Shown here one piece after another: positions 9,701 through 17,113 of a stretch of 64,000 nt of DNA. Position 1 is the first letter of the stretch; every line of letters begins with the position of its first letter. A program made the translations under genes and the position numbers. This stretch comes from Ruminococcus sp. (GTDB lineage: Bacteria; Bacillota; Clostridia; Oscillospirales; Ruminococcaceae), in contig JAFVCV010000033.1 in assembly GCA_017478965.1 (NCBI GenBank), positions 1 to 64,000 on the forward strand. The letters are read 5' to 3'. Under the pieces are notes generated by a model. The model made no database searches. It was given only the letters and a program-made list of their open reading frames with translations, and was not told where the DNA came from.

Positions 9701-9831
9701 ACAATACTACTACAAATCTCGATAGCACAAGCAACCCGAAAACAGGTGATACAGGTACTGCAACTAAAGCATTTGGAATGGCAGCATTGATGTTAGGATT
9801 AGTTACTGTACTAAAAAAGAGAAAGCAATAA
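6769..9831 (+). CDS. Large NPxTG-anchored surface protein with possible papain-like cysteine peptidase core
   Basis: A 1020-residue exported protein. Residues 1 to about 38 are a signal peptide. Residues 40-200 contain LIDVNNDDIPELYIY, a phrase typical of an N-terminal domain in Firmicutes surface lipoproteins. Residues 225-450 look like beta-rich modules. Residues 470-660 hold GVCAGLV (Cys499), GHLLLALDI (His606) and VYDCNNPGDD (Asp627, Asn629). Cys, then His, then a Tyr-Asp-x-Asn turn is the order and spacing of papain-like or C39-like peptidases; catalytic activity is inferred. Residues 905-985 are a Ser/Asn/Asp stalk, followed by NPKTG, a hydrophobic segment and KKRKQ. AAAGGATG precedes the ATG. 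Base composition matches the neighbouring LRR gene, so it is likely mobile-element cargo. Confidence 0.75.
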   Translation: MIAKRVCAVLAATALAFTSSAIPMMPKSVSPVIVANAIEQDGWKEAYINYINNFKDDYNNLTYSLIDVNNDDIPELYIYRPFYNYVYQCPWVITYNSSTKKISEAHLIYCFGMNYKPKENAVWFEESYGGYRNSDHVYRIEDGEFVEIGSGNVTFEKSFIHRDFRYGSVNGERLTSETYSREYFLDRLFENVESDSNWASVNESNSVLYYSKDDIIAAISDTVVIPSPNDSAKISGGNVSAVVGKKTTLSFTYTAKDPSNIDDELSHLSYSYDWSALNVENQTYLKNSDNKSALITADLTTNKCGVYEIDPSVWNVEYEAEPIIVTSEPELILPGSSEGNFYNHYSNLTINLPAGTETISKDIRFNVNLDGVDEDYTHQFLDSIETGFVETNDLTAYADLKSSYAISDDGKTAEFILTISCGNSDISNFIYVKTPVQEKRIHLTRDSLMTNAKMSINDAWGFTNGAVDGGMEYKHYTKFFNPIYAYKLLKQFPGQHGVCAGLVTSTIASSGYNAPYADTFQISDNAYSKKLSDVTSVSSKSMGYTAGDLVKYAYAFQFVQEIQDENNNNKNNLNGLYEAIKESIKFNNQYIEVVIRGNYMGNDEGHLLLALDIIKDTDSEVQIRVYDCNNPGDDERILYLTKSDGKITAWEYQIFKSVPTLKWGTGNQYNCISYTTSGNDFAEEMFSTEWLNINNEYHKLLTTGNGDINIISGEIKKMLKINSSSILPDSKYDSVSNNLYWLDSDDPLTFKNGDTQNEVDIASENESIYVNLSPNNTVSLFVSDTDDDYAVWQNLTTGSEFTVDFCDYYDSDDTKYVEKKTTISGVSSSDLKAVNKSAGVEIVGANSFTVTTQVNDKNVDSISIEADNHSVLITKNDDLTLAYKVDTNDDGIYDEKDIINDDSSNTDSSNPKDDSYDSTSSDTDSSSANNDSSSNSSSDTDSSSSNNNSSSDRSSSNNNSSSSSTSSNNNSGSTTSQNNTTTNLDSTSNPKTGDTGTATKAFGMAALMLGLVTVLKKRKQ

Positions 9832-9836
9832 TATCA

Positions 9837-9876
9837 AAGGGGGACTGAGACTATCAGTTCCCCCTTGTTTTTAAGC
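9837..9876 (+). terminator. Terminator after the large surface protein
   Basis: AAGGGGGACTGA pairs with TCAGTTCCCCCTT with one bulged base, followed by GTTTTTAAG, just after the stop codon. Confidence 0.75.
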
Positions 9877-9992
9877 ATTTTTGATACCAAATTATTTTAA
9901 AAGTTGACAATTTTCATTATTTATGTTACAATTAACTCAACCTAAGAGCAGATATAAATGTTCGGCAGTATCCCGCACTATCGTTACACCAC

Positions 9993-10045
9993 CTTCAGGT
10001 GCTAGTGATCGCAAGGTCGTGGAGGTTCAAGTCCTCTTACCTGCA
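9993..10045 (+). pseudogene. 3' fragment of tRNA-Leu(CAG): attachment-site scar of the integrated element
   Basis: The sequence matches a tRNA-Leu from the anticodon loop onward: loop CTTCAGG (anticodon CAG at 9996-9998), 3' anticodon strand TGCTA, a long variable arm, T-arm GGAGG-TTCAAGT-CCTCT and the acceptor 3' strand TACCTGC plus A. The 5' half is absent: the bases before the loop (ACACCAC) cannot pair with TGCTA. A break in the anticodon loop is a classic crossover point for tRNA-directed integrases. The native terminator follows, so DNA to the right is chromosomal and DNA to the left is the element. An intact tRNA-Leu(CAG) is expected at the left end, outside the window. Confidence 0.75.
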
Positions 10046-10051
10046 CTCAGG

Positions 10052-10083
10052 GCACTGTTCAGTTTATGGACAGTGCTTTTTTT
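10052..10083 (+). terminator. Native terminator of the disrupted tRNA-Leu
   Basis: GCACTGT and ACAGTGC form a 7-bp stem followed by seven T residues, directly behind the tRNA-Leu fragment. Confidence 0.75.
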
Positions 10084-10176
10084 CTGCCTGTAGTTAAACT
10101 GGTATGATTCGGCTAATTGGTCGGTATCTTTGATACGCAAGGTGCTATATTGCAGGTCCGAGTCCTGCCGGGCGGA
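10084..10176 (+). pseudogene. tRNA-like sequence, probably decayed
   Basis: CTGCCTG at the start can pair with CGGGCGG at the end (7 bp, two G-U). A perfect T-arm (GCAGG-TCCGAGT-CCTGC) is present, a D-loop-like AACTGGTA is visible, and GTATC-TTT-GATAC could be a variable arm. No clean anticodon stem can be drawn, so this is at best a degraded class II tRNA or an older integration scar. Confidence 0.35.
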
Positions 10177-10739
10177 TATTTCGGTTGATACTTACATTAT
10201 TACGGTCGAGTGACTGCTTTTGAGGTAACGTATTTATGTATCTATTGCTGACAGTTGATATGGATCTTTTTCAGTAACTATACATATAACCACGGCAAGG
10301 AGAAAAGCTCTCCTTGCCGATCTTTTATGTAAACATGATCTTTTGCCTGGCGTTCTGTACGTTTTGCTGTCAGCGGCGGGACGTCTTTGGGCGCTGCCTC
10401 TTTTTCCTTTCTGCCCCAAGGACGGTACTGTCTATGATATCGGGCATTGGTGCTTGGGGCGATAGCTGGCCCGTATGAAAAAAGGCGGTTTTTTGGAGGA
10501 AGTCCGAAAAGCTCACTTCTCTTCACAAAGCTTGATAGCCGGCGCAGGCCTTTCATAGCCCTTCAGAAACAGCCCTCTTTTCATGGCCCCTATTATCACC
10601 GCCGCAGGGAAATAGGTGCAGCAGTTTAAATACCTGAGCCATTCGGGCAAGGAGCTAAAGTGCTTCGGCAGCTTGACGGGTCTGATCGTTTTTTATGATA
10701 GCATATTTTTTCTTATATATCAAAAAAAATCATTTTCCA
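10177..10739. other. Gap without a supported gene
   Basis: The stretch up to the ECF promoter has short open frames on both strands, none with a good start, ribosome binding site or recognisable protein. The one clear structure is a perfect 11-bp inverted repeat at 10293-10319 (CGGCAAGGAGA/TCTCCTTGCCG) followed by ATCTTTT, probably a plus-strand terminator. Sequence from about 10,320 to 10,620 has chromosome-like composition and could be a decayed gene. Confidence 0.5.
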
Positions 10740-10766
10740 TGCAACTTTCCGGCCTGCACGTGCGTT
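10740..10766 (+). promoter_or_regulatory. Possible ECF-type promoter for the sigma/anti-sigma operon
   Basis: TGCAACTTT followed 17 bp after AAC by CGT (10763-10765) fits the AAC-N17-CGT pattern of many ECF-sigma promoters. It lies about 38 bp before the start of an ECF sigma gene, so autoregulation is likely. Confidence 0.5.
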
Positions 10767-10802
10767 TTATTATACAGAGACACTCAGAAAGGAGGTATCC
10801 CC

Positions 10803-11291
10803 ATGCCCGAAGACCCAAAGGTCCTCTACTGCCGGCTGGCAGAGGAGCTTTCAGATACTGTCACCAGGCTATGCGTTATCCATACCGGCAGCTATGCCGA
10901 TGCAGAGGACTGCTATCAGAACGTTTTTTTCAAGCTCTACAGGGAGCTTTGCAAAAAGGATATCCCCGACCCAAGGGCCTGGATAATCAGAGTGACCCTC
11001 AACGAGTGCCGCAGCCTTTTCAGATATACCCTCAGGCGAAGGACCGTGGGCTTAGAGGAACTGACAGGCTCTGCTGAAGATCCTTCCGACCTGGAGATAC
11101 TGGATATTATTTACAGGCTCCCGCCGAAATACCGTGATGTCATATATCTGTATTACTATGAACAGCTTACGGTGGAAGAGATAGCGGCTGCCACAGGGAC
11201 CAAGACGAACACGGTGAAGTCCCAGCTGAAACGTGGGCGGGAAAAGCTGAAAAGATACTTAGACGATGGAGAAAGGAGCGCAGCTGAATGA
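10803..11291 (+). CDS. ECF-type RNA polymerase sigma factor
   Basis: 162 residues, the usual size for group 4 sigma factors. Region 2 is visible around residues 35-60 (DAEDCYQNVFFKLYREL, core and -10 binding). Region 4 spans residues 105-155, with LPPKYRDVIYLYYYEQLTVEEIA and a helix-turn-helix ending in NTVKSQLKRGREKL. The start at 10803 is chosen because AGGAGG lies just upstream; an in-frame start further upstream lacks one. The TGA overlaps the ATG of the next gene, a membrane protein with a short cytoplasmic N-terminus, which is therefore the probable anti-sigma factor. An AAC-N17-CGT element upstream suggests that it transcribes its own operon. Confidence 0.9.
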   Translation: MPEDPKVLYCRLAEELSDTVTRLCVIHTGSYADAEDCYQNVFFKLYRELCKKDIPDPRAWIIRVTLNECRSLFRYTLRRRTVGLEELTGSAEDPSDLEILDIIYRLPPKYRDVIYLYYYEQLTVEEIAAATGTKTNTVKSQLKRGREKLKRYLDDGERSAAE

Positions 11292-13360
11292 GCAGACGAA
11301 AAGAGTTCGATAAAGAATTCGTCAAGGCCATAGACAGGGTAAAGACCCCGGAGGAGTGGAGACAAAGAGCACTGGATATAACAGGGAGAAAAAACGCAGG
11401 GCTGCAGCTCCGCCGTTCAGTACTGGCAGCCGCCGCCACCGCAGCGATGATACTGGGGCTTATCGTATTGCCTGCCATTGCTCTGAGAGACAGGCTGCCC
11501 GAGACTGTTAAGGAGCCTGAAAAGACCGCAGTACGGACCTCATACAGGTTCGACGAGGATGAGGACCGGGCCTATGCAGAGCTGCTGGACAAGATGGAAG
11601 AAGAGTATGAGGAGCTGATGCTCTGTCAGGTAGAAAGTGTCAATGAGGAGGAAGGGACACTCATCGTCAGGATAAAGGAAAGCTCCGATCTGAACTACAA
11701 CAGCTATTTTGTTTTCCTGGACGTTCTGAGGATAAGGGTCACTGACAATACGGAGCTTATAAAAGATTTTGGCAGCGAGGAGGAGCTGAGAGCGGAGGAC
11801 TTGGGAGAGCTTGCAGGCCACAAGGTCCTTATAGGCTTTAACGTTACTAAAAGCGACTTTCAGGGAGTTATGAGCAACAAGCAGGTGGCTGAGATAATGA
11901 ACCGGGGCGTGGAGGCCGCCGCTGTTGCCGACGCCAATGGCATTGGCATACACTGCCTGGTGAGCGACCCGCAGGCAGCTGCAAGGGTCAGGGAGATGGA
12001 AAAGCATTTCGACGCAGTAAGGCTTGGCATAGTGGTGAACAGGCCTGAGAATGTCTCTCAGTTAAATGTCATCAGCTGCGGGCTCTTCGGCACCAGGGAC
12101 TACATCTCAGTCTCGGCCCAGCCCACCGGAAAGGACTTCACCGGTGACAGCCCCACCAGCGGACTTATCTTAGGCAATGTGAAGGCCGACCTGGGCGATC
12201 TGGCAGCCCTGGGCTTTAACGGCAGACAGGTGGACCTGGTATCCGAGCTATATATCACCGATGACCTTATCGACGCTCTGGAGCCGGAGATAAGGGACTA
12301 TATCAAAAACGGCAACTATGAAACGATAGACTATAATTCCCTCATGGGATACGCCTACCTGGGTCCCTCGGGGGACCAGGAGCTAGAGGAGGTCGCAAAC
12401 TCAGCAAAGGCTTCCCTTGGGCCTGGGGCCCCGGAGGAGTCGGTTTTCAGCCTGGTCAGCGAATATTACTGGAAAAAAGGCTTTAATATGCCCACCGCAA
12501 CTGCCACTGACGGCGGCGGCGACAAATATGAGCTTATCCCCATGAGGACCATCGCTTCTCAGCGGAATAATGGCGTTAGCGCCGACCAGCGCTATGTGAT
12601 AGCACTGCGCAGCAGGGACGGTGCAGACATCATGGACTCCAGAGTCACGGGAACCACGGCAAGTCCCGTTCTTGAGATCGGGGGCGAGAGCTATAAGATA
12701 TGGCTTTCCACCATAGACGGTGTTGAGGCTGCGGATATCTATATAACAGGGGACAGCGAGCGCTCCGACACCGTATACCTGGTCATCGACGTTATCGCCG
12801 GGGAGAGCGGTTATTTCACCGATCAGGTCGAAACGAAGCTTATCCCCGAAAACGGCGGAGATACCATGTTTGCTGTCTATTCCTATGCGATCAGCCTTGA
12901 TGTCTATGATCTTAAGTCCAATATTCAGCAGGGGGACTTCCTCTGGGCGGATAAGACGGAGCCGGCCAGTACAATAAAGGTGATCGACAACGGGATAACA
13001 AGGACCTATGTCATCTCGACCCTTGTCACCGTCAAGGCAGAATATGCCGGCACAGATGTTTTTTTGATAAGGAGCGGCGAGGACAGCTTTTCGGCTCAGA
13101 TGAAGACCTACGATCTGGAGGTAGGCATAAAGCCCTTGGCGGCTGACTCAGTACCATCTGGGAGTTCCTGCGAGATAAATGAACTTGGGGAAGGAAAATA
13201 CCGGATAAATACCCAGGTCATCATGGACAATGATCTTCCCATGCCGGAGAGTTTTGAGGTCACTCTTTCCCTTTCGGACAGAGAAGACCCCACGGCAGAG
13301 CCTATAGATACAATAAAGATAAACTACAATACCGGCGCAGAGATAAGCCCGGAAAACTGA
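11288..13360 (+). CDS. Membrane-anchored putative anti-sigma factor with very large ectodomain
   Basis: 690 residues. Residues 1 to about 40 are charged and cytoplasmic (possible sigma-binding segment), residues 43-66 form one transmembrane helix, and about 620 residues face outside. The start overlaps the sigma gene by ATGA, so the two are translationally coupled. The ectodomain has no family I recognise. It mixes alpha/beta stretches with beta-rich repeats and has no carbohydrate-binding or protease motif that I can name. By analogy with RsgI-type systems it may sense an extracellular signal and release the sigma factor. The large size is unusual for an ECF anti-sigma. Confidence 0.7.
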   Translation: MSRRKEFDKEFVKAIDRVKTPEEWRQRALDITGRKNAGLQLRRSVLAAAATAAMILGLIVLPAIALRDRLPETVKEPEKTAVRTSYRFDEDEDRAYAELLDKMEEEYEELMLCQVESVNEEEGTLIVRIKESSDLNYNSYFVFLDVLRIRVTDNTELIKDFGSEEELRAEDLGELAGHKVLIGFNVTKSDFQGVMSNKQVAEIMNRGVEAAAVADANGIGIHCLVSDPQAAARVREMEKHFDAVRLGIVVNRPENVSQLNVISCGLFGTRDYISVSAQPTGKDFTGDSPTSGLILGNVKADLGDLAALGFNGRQVDLVSELYITDDLIDALEPEIRDYIKNGNYETIDYNSLMGYAYLGPSGDQELEEVANSAKASLGPGAPEESVFSLVSEYYWKKGFNMPTATATDGGGDKYELIPMRTIASQRNNGVSADQRYVIALRSRDGADIMDSRVTGTTASPVLEIGGESYKIWLSTIDGVEAADIYITGDSERSDTVYLVIDVIAGESGYFTDQVETKLIPENGGDTMFAVYSYAISLDVYDLKSNIQQGDFLWADKTEPASTIKVIDNGITRTYVISTLVTVKAEYAGTDVFLIRSGEDSFSAQMKTYDLEVGIKPLAADSVPSGSSCEINELGEGKYRINTQVIMDNDLPMPESFEVTLSLSDREDPTAEPIDTIKINYNTGAEISPEN

Positions 13361-13381
13361 ACAAAAGATCATATATATATT

Positions 13382-13413
13382 AGTCCCGGTCAGCCACGGC
13401 CGGGACTGTTTTA
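13382..13413 (+). terminator. Terminator of the first sigma/anti-sigma operon
   Basis: AGTCCCGG/CCGGGACT stem followed by GTTTTAT. Confidence 0.7.
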
Positions 13414-13439
13414 TGCCAGAATGCTTTCGCAGCCCCAAA

Positions 13440-13472
13440 ACATACCCGGGACGGATATTTTACCGCCCCGGG
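13440..13472 (-). terminator. Terminator of the second sigma/anti-sigma operon
   Basis: CCCGGGACGG pairs with CCGCCCCGGG. Read on the minus strand it is followed by TATGTTTTG, right after the stop of the minus-strand anti-sigma gene. Confidence 0.6.
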
Positions 13473-13479
13473 CTTTTAT

Positions 13480-14676
13480 CTACCTTATGTCGATCCTGTC
13501 TCCGTTTATCTCCACTGCCAGGACCTCGTCTATCCTTATGGGCCTTGGGTATTCGCAGCCGAACCGGGACATATAGCAGTTCCCGAATTCGTCAGTGCTC
13601 CAGCCGCCGTGAGTCTCCATAGTAAAGTTTGAACCGTCGGCGAGGTATACGGTGATCCGGTCGTCAAGGGCGTCTGTATCCATGGACCCTGCAAAAGCGT
13701 CACCCTTGACTTCGCCCTCGATATACATGGCTCCGATGGTGATATCATAGCCGAATTCGTTGTCCTCAGGGGCTATCCTTATGGGTCCTTCCGCCGTTTC
13801 AAGCTCATAGGTGAAGGTGAGTACACCGTCGAATTTTTCCGTGGCGACCTCATCTATGGCATCCTGATAATCAGCATCGTGGGCCGCCGTGGGCTTTCCG
13901 TCCGCCGTTTCGGTCACGTCTTTAAGACATGGCAGAGCCGCCTCTGCCAGCACGCCGTCAAAGTATTCCTCGCTCATGGCGCTTTTGTAAAGCTGAGTGA
14001 GCCTGGCCTGATAGCGGCCGTCGTCCTTTATCCAGGTGTGATACATGATGACAGTCAGTGTGCCGTCGTCGTTGAGCTGAGTCTTGTATTCCCTGTATCC
14101 GGGGTCAGGCTCCGGGTGGTCCGGGTCCCCCGCAGGCACCGCTCCGCCGCCGTATTTGAAATAGTAATGCTCCCCCTCTTCCAGGACGAAGGGCGAACCG
14201 TCCTTCCTGCTGACCGTGAGAATGACACAGCGCCTCAGGCCGTCGTTTACAGTGCCCTCCACCGTGAAGTCCAGGTCCTCAAAGGTGTCCTCCGTTATCT
14301 CGCCGTTCCACTGGCTCGTCACCCTCGCTAATCCGCTCAGTTCCTTCCCGTTCAGCTCCGTATCGGGGTAAAGTGCCCTGGTGCCGTTTAGAAATCCCTG
14401 GCTGTAAAGAGCGTAGGCCCCGGCGCCCACCGCCCCGGTAATGAGCAGCGCCGCCGCCAGCACTATGCCGGCAAATCCCTTTCTGTGTTTTTTAGTTTTT
14501 CTGACCGCAGTATTTTCTTTCATTTCTATCCCCGCCTTTCTCATGACTGAGGAAAGTATTCGCTCCTGCTCCTGTGGGGAGATCTCTGCGCCTGCACCGA
14601 AGTTATAAAATCCCTCTTTTATCAGCTCGGCCTCATCCTCGCCGATAAGCTCATAGATACGCCTGTCTCTCATCAC
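13480..14676 (-). CDS. Membrane-anchored putative anti-sigma factor (DUF4179-like layout)
   Basis: 398 residues. An 80-residue cytoplasmic N-terminus (with ISPQEQERILSSVMRKAG, a phrase common in ECF-linked DUF4179 proteins) is followed by a transmembrane helix near residues 68-91 and an acidic, beta-rich ectodomain. The ATG overlaps the stop of the ECF sigma gene by 4 bp. The pair is convergent with the first sigma/anti-sigma operon but the two ectodomains are not alike, so they probably respond to different signals. Function is inferred from context and topology. Confidence 0.7.
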   Translation of the reverse strand: MMRDRRIYELIGEDEAELIKEGFYNFGAGAEISPQEQERILSSVMRKAGIEMKENTAVRKTKKHRKGFAGIVLAAALLITGAVGAGAYALYSQGFLNGTRALYPDTELNGKELSGLARVTSQWNGEITEDTFEDLDFTVEGTVNDGLRRCVILTVSRKDGSPFVLEEGEHYYFKYGGGAVPAGDPDHPEPDPGYREYKTQLNDDGTLTVIMYHTWIKDDGRYQARLTQLYKSAMSEEYFDGVLAEAALPCLKDVTETADGKPTAAHDADYQDAIDEVATEKFDGVLTFTYELETAEGPIRIAPEDNEFGYDITIGAMYIEGEVKGDAFAGSMDTDALDDRITVYLADGSNFTMETHGGWSTDEFGNCYMSRFGCEYPRPIRIDEVLAVEINGDRIDIR

Positions 14677-15200
14677 AAACCCTCCTCGATCATCTTTCTG
14701 AGTTTTTTAAGTCCCCGGGAAACTCTTGTGTTAAGAGCGCCGGGCTTCATGCCCAGCTCCCTTGCTATGTCTTCGTTCTTCTGCCCGAAATAGTATTTGC
14801 GAATGAATATATAGCTGTCCGGCTCTCCAAGCTTTTTGATCGCAGCGATAAGCTCCATGCCGTTCAGCTGCTCATTGTCAGCTATGATGTTTTCCAGCTC
14901 GCTGTAGTCAGCAGTCTCCGGTCTTTTGCAGCGGCTGCGGAAAACGTCTGTGCAGTGCCGCTGGGCAATGACTGAGATAAAGCCCCGTATGCTTTTTATA
15001 TCGAACCCACGGCTTAGCCCGGAAGTATAGAATTTGAGAAAAATATCGCTGACAGTCTCTTCAATGTCCTCTCTGGAGCAGACATCTCCCAGCTTTGTGC
15101 GGGCTATCTTCATGACATAAGCGCTGTAAAGCCTGACGACCTCTACAAGACCCTTCTGGGGGTCACGCCGGAGAAGTTCAAGCAGTTCATCATCATTCAT
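14673..15200 (-). CDS. ECF-type RNA polymerase sigma factor
   Basis: 175 residues. Region 2 lies around residues 20-80, with CSREDIEETVSDIFLKFY and RGFISVIAQRHCTDVFR. Region 4 lies around residues 115-170, with a helix-turn-helix NEDIARELGMKPGALNTRVSRGLKKL. GAGGTC precedes the ATG. Upstream, a perfect 12-bp palindrome TGAAACGTTTCA at 15217-15228 sits where an operator would overlap the start of transcription. It forms a two-gene unit with the downstream anti-sigma gene. Confidence 0.85.
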   Translation of the reverse strand: MNDDELLELLRRDPQKGLVEVVRLYSAYVMKIARTKLGDVCSREDIEETVSDIFLKFYTSGLSRGFDIKSIRGFISVIAQRHCTDVFRSRCKRPETADYSELENIIADNEQLNGMELIAAIKKLGEPDSYIFIRKYYFGQKNEDIARELGMKPGALNTRVSRGLKKLRKMIEEGL

Positions 15201-15216
15201 AAGCAGACCTCACTTT

Positions 15217-15228
15217 TGAAACGTTTCA
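15217..15228. promoter_or_regulatory. Palindrome TGAAACGTTTCA upstream of the second ECF sigma gene
   Basis: A perfect 12-bp palindrome with central CG, 17 bp before the start codon. It resembles LacI/CcpA-type sites but is two bases shorter than the usual cre spacing. Role unknown. Confidence 0.35.
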
Positions 15229-15342
15229 CCTATATAAGTCGAGAAAAGGGCGCCGGATATTACACTTCACGGATAAATTATACTACAATAATTGTAAATA
15301 TTTCATGAACGCAGCGAAAGCGCTTTGAACGCCGGGGTAAGG

Positions 15343-15380
15343 CAAAGGAAAAAGCGCCCGCAGCTTTGCGGACGCTTTTG
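15343..15380 (-). terminator. Terminator of the dockerin protein gene
   Basis: On the minus strand AAAAGCGTCCGCA, a short loop and TGCGGGCGCTTTTTCCTTT form a strong intrinsic terminator. Confidence 0.75.
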
Positions 15381-15395
15381 CGTTTTGTATAAATT

Positions 15396-17093
15396 TTATA
15401 CTTCTTCCTTGTTGATCATGCTGATAAGACAGCTCAGATCGAGATAAGTTATGCCATCTGTGCCGTCCAGCTCGGCCTGCTTCATCTGTAGGTCAGTGAA
15501 GACCACTTCCTTGTTTATCATGCTTATCATAAGGTCCACGTCGATGTAGTCCACTGAACCGTTCAGGTCGATATCGCCCCTGAGAAGTGCGGGCTTTTCT
15601 TCTTTCTCAAAAACTGCGCAGACGTAGGGGTAGCCCACTGCGGCGAAGCTGTAGACGGTATCACCGCTAAGCAGCTCATCGGTGAACATCTCATCATAGC
15701 CGCTGGCGTTCACATCTCCCTTGTACCAGCCCTTGAACACATAGCCCTCGTCCGGCACTGCGGTCAGGGTAACAGTCTTGCCCTCTTCAACTCCATAGGG
15801 CTGGTCATCACTGGTCTTGCCCTCGTAGTCGATGGTGAAGCTGCCGCCTTCGTTTCTCAGCACATGGATATAGCTGTAGGCAGGCCCGTCTGGCTCATCG
15901 TCCTCCTCAAAAACGGCGCAGATGTAGCGCAGGGGTTCAGTGTCGCCGTCCACAATGGTCTCAGCCATGTTGTAGGTAAATCTCTCTTCCTCTGATATAG
16001 GCTCGCCCATATAAGGCAGAGCGTGCTCGCTGTCGGCGGGAGCATCTCTGCCGCCCCACTGGATATCAACGTGATACCAGCCCTTGAAGCGGTAGCCCTC
16101 GTCCGGCTGTGCAGTGACGGTCACGGGAATGCCCTTGTAGACCCAGCCGATGTCGCCGCCGGATACAAACTCGGTGCCGTCCTTATCCTCCAGAAAATAG
16201 GGGTCCGGGTCGTCGTTCTCATACTCGAGTGAGGTCTTTCCTCCGCCGGAGTTCCACACCTGGAACTGGACCACCTCTCTGGGGTCCATGGGGCTGCCGT
16301 AGAACACGGCTGCGATGCTGCCATAGGCCGATGGCTTGAATCTGTACTCGGTTTCGGTGGAAACAAGAGACTCAGGGTCATAGCCGAGCTTGTATAGCCC
16401 GCCCTCACCGGTACTTCCGCCGACATTGTACCAGCCCTTAAAACGATAGCCCGGGGCAGGTGAGGCAAAAAGGCTCAACTCATAGCCCTGGGGTATCTGG
16501 ACAGAGCTTGACCACTCCACATAGGAGCCGGAGATGTTCTGGCCCTCGGCGTTGTACACATTGTAGCTGACGGAACCGCCTGCATCAAGGTTCTGGTCCT
16601 CGTCGCATATGTAGAGGCCCAAAAGGTTCTGAGGGGTCAGAGCCAGCTGGATGTCCTTGTAGTGGACGATGACATCGTAGTTGTTCTGCTGGACGGTATT
16701 GCCCTCTGCATCGGTGGTCGTCTCCTGGTCCAGGAAGGACCAGGTCTCCCCGGTGAGCTTGGCGGCCTTGTTTTCCTTGAACAGCTCGGTCCAGTCGGGC
16801 AAATTATCCGGGTCGCCCTTCAGGAGGGGTTCCAGATCGTTGTAGAAGCTCTCCCTGTAGTAGTTCTGATAGAAGCTGATGTCGTCCCGGGTGTCGTACT
16901 CCTCCCGCTCTGTCTCGCCGTCCTGCTGGAAGGTGATGCTGCGGATATGGGACTTTTTTGTCGTCGCTGCCGTTTCGGCCGCTGTTTTCGTTCTGATATT
17001 TTCAGCGGTGGCCGGCAGGGTACCCACAGTCATGGACAGGGCCATTGCTGCCGCTGACAGAATGCCGGTAAGTCTGGTCATTGTTTTTTTCAT
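15396..17093 (-). CDS. Secreted dockerin protein with repeated KGWY modules
   Basis: 565 residues. Residues 1-30 are a signal peptide (KKTMTRL, hydrophobic, ATAEN). Four modules each contain a phrase such as GYRFKGWYNVG, GYRFKGWYHVD or GYVFKGWYKGD, the core of InlB-B/bacterial-repeat beta-grasp domains. The last 60 residues are a type I-like dockerin with two calcium loops (DIDLNGSVDYID and LDGTDGITYLD), each followed by LMISMINK or CLISMINK. The dockerin should attach it to a cellulosome scaffoldin outside the cell. No catalytic domain is recognised, so it may be structural or adhesive. AGGGG lies 9 nt before the ATG. The promoter and a palindrome are described separately. Confidence 0.8.
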   Translation of the reverse strand: MKKTMTRLTGILSAAAMALSMTVGTLPATAENIRTKTAAETAATTKKSHIRSITFQQDGETEREEYDTRDDISFYQNYYRESFYNDLEPLLKGDPDNLPDWTELFKENKAAKLTGETWSFLDQETTTDAEGNTVQQNNYDVIVHYKDIQLALTPQNLLGLYICDEDQNLDAGGSVSYNVYNAEGQNISGSYVEWSSSVQIPQGYELSLFASPAPGYRFKGWYNVGGSTGEGGLYKLGYDPESLVSTETEYRFKPSAYGSIAAVFYGSPMDPREVVQFQVWNSGGGKTSLEYENDDPDPYFLEDKDGTEFVSGGDIGWVYKGIPVTVTAQPDEGYRFKGWYHVDIQWGGRDAPADSEHALPYMGEPISEEERFTYNMAETIVDGDTEPLRYICAVFEEDDEPDGPAYSYIHVLRNEGGSFTIDYEGKTSDDQPYGVEEGKTVTLTAVPDEGYVFKGWYKGDVNASGYDEMFTDELLSGDTVYSFAAVGYPYVCAVFEKEEKPALLRGDIDLNGSVDYIDVDLMISMINKEVVFTDLQMKQAELDGTDGITYLDLSCLISMINKEEV

Positions 17094-17113
17094 TTTATCA
17101 CGCCCCTATAAAA

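Noticed and set aside
9467..9790. 107-codon frame inside the Ser/Asn stalk of the large surface protein
   Set aside because: Out-of-frame reading of a low-complexity coding repeat.
10234..10629. Short frames on both strands in the gap before the ECF sigma gene
   Set aside because: Overlapping, no ribosome binding sites and no recognisable protein.
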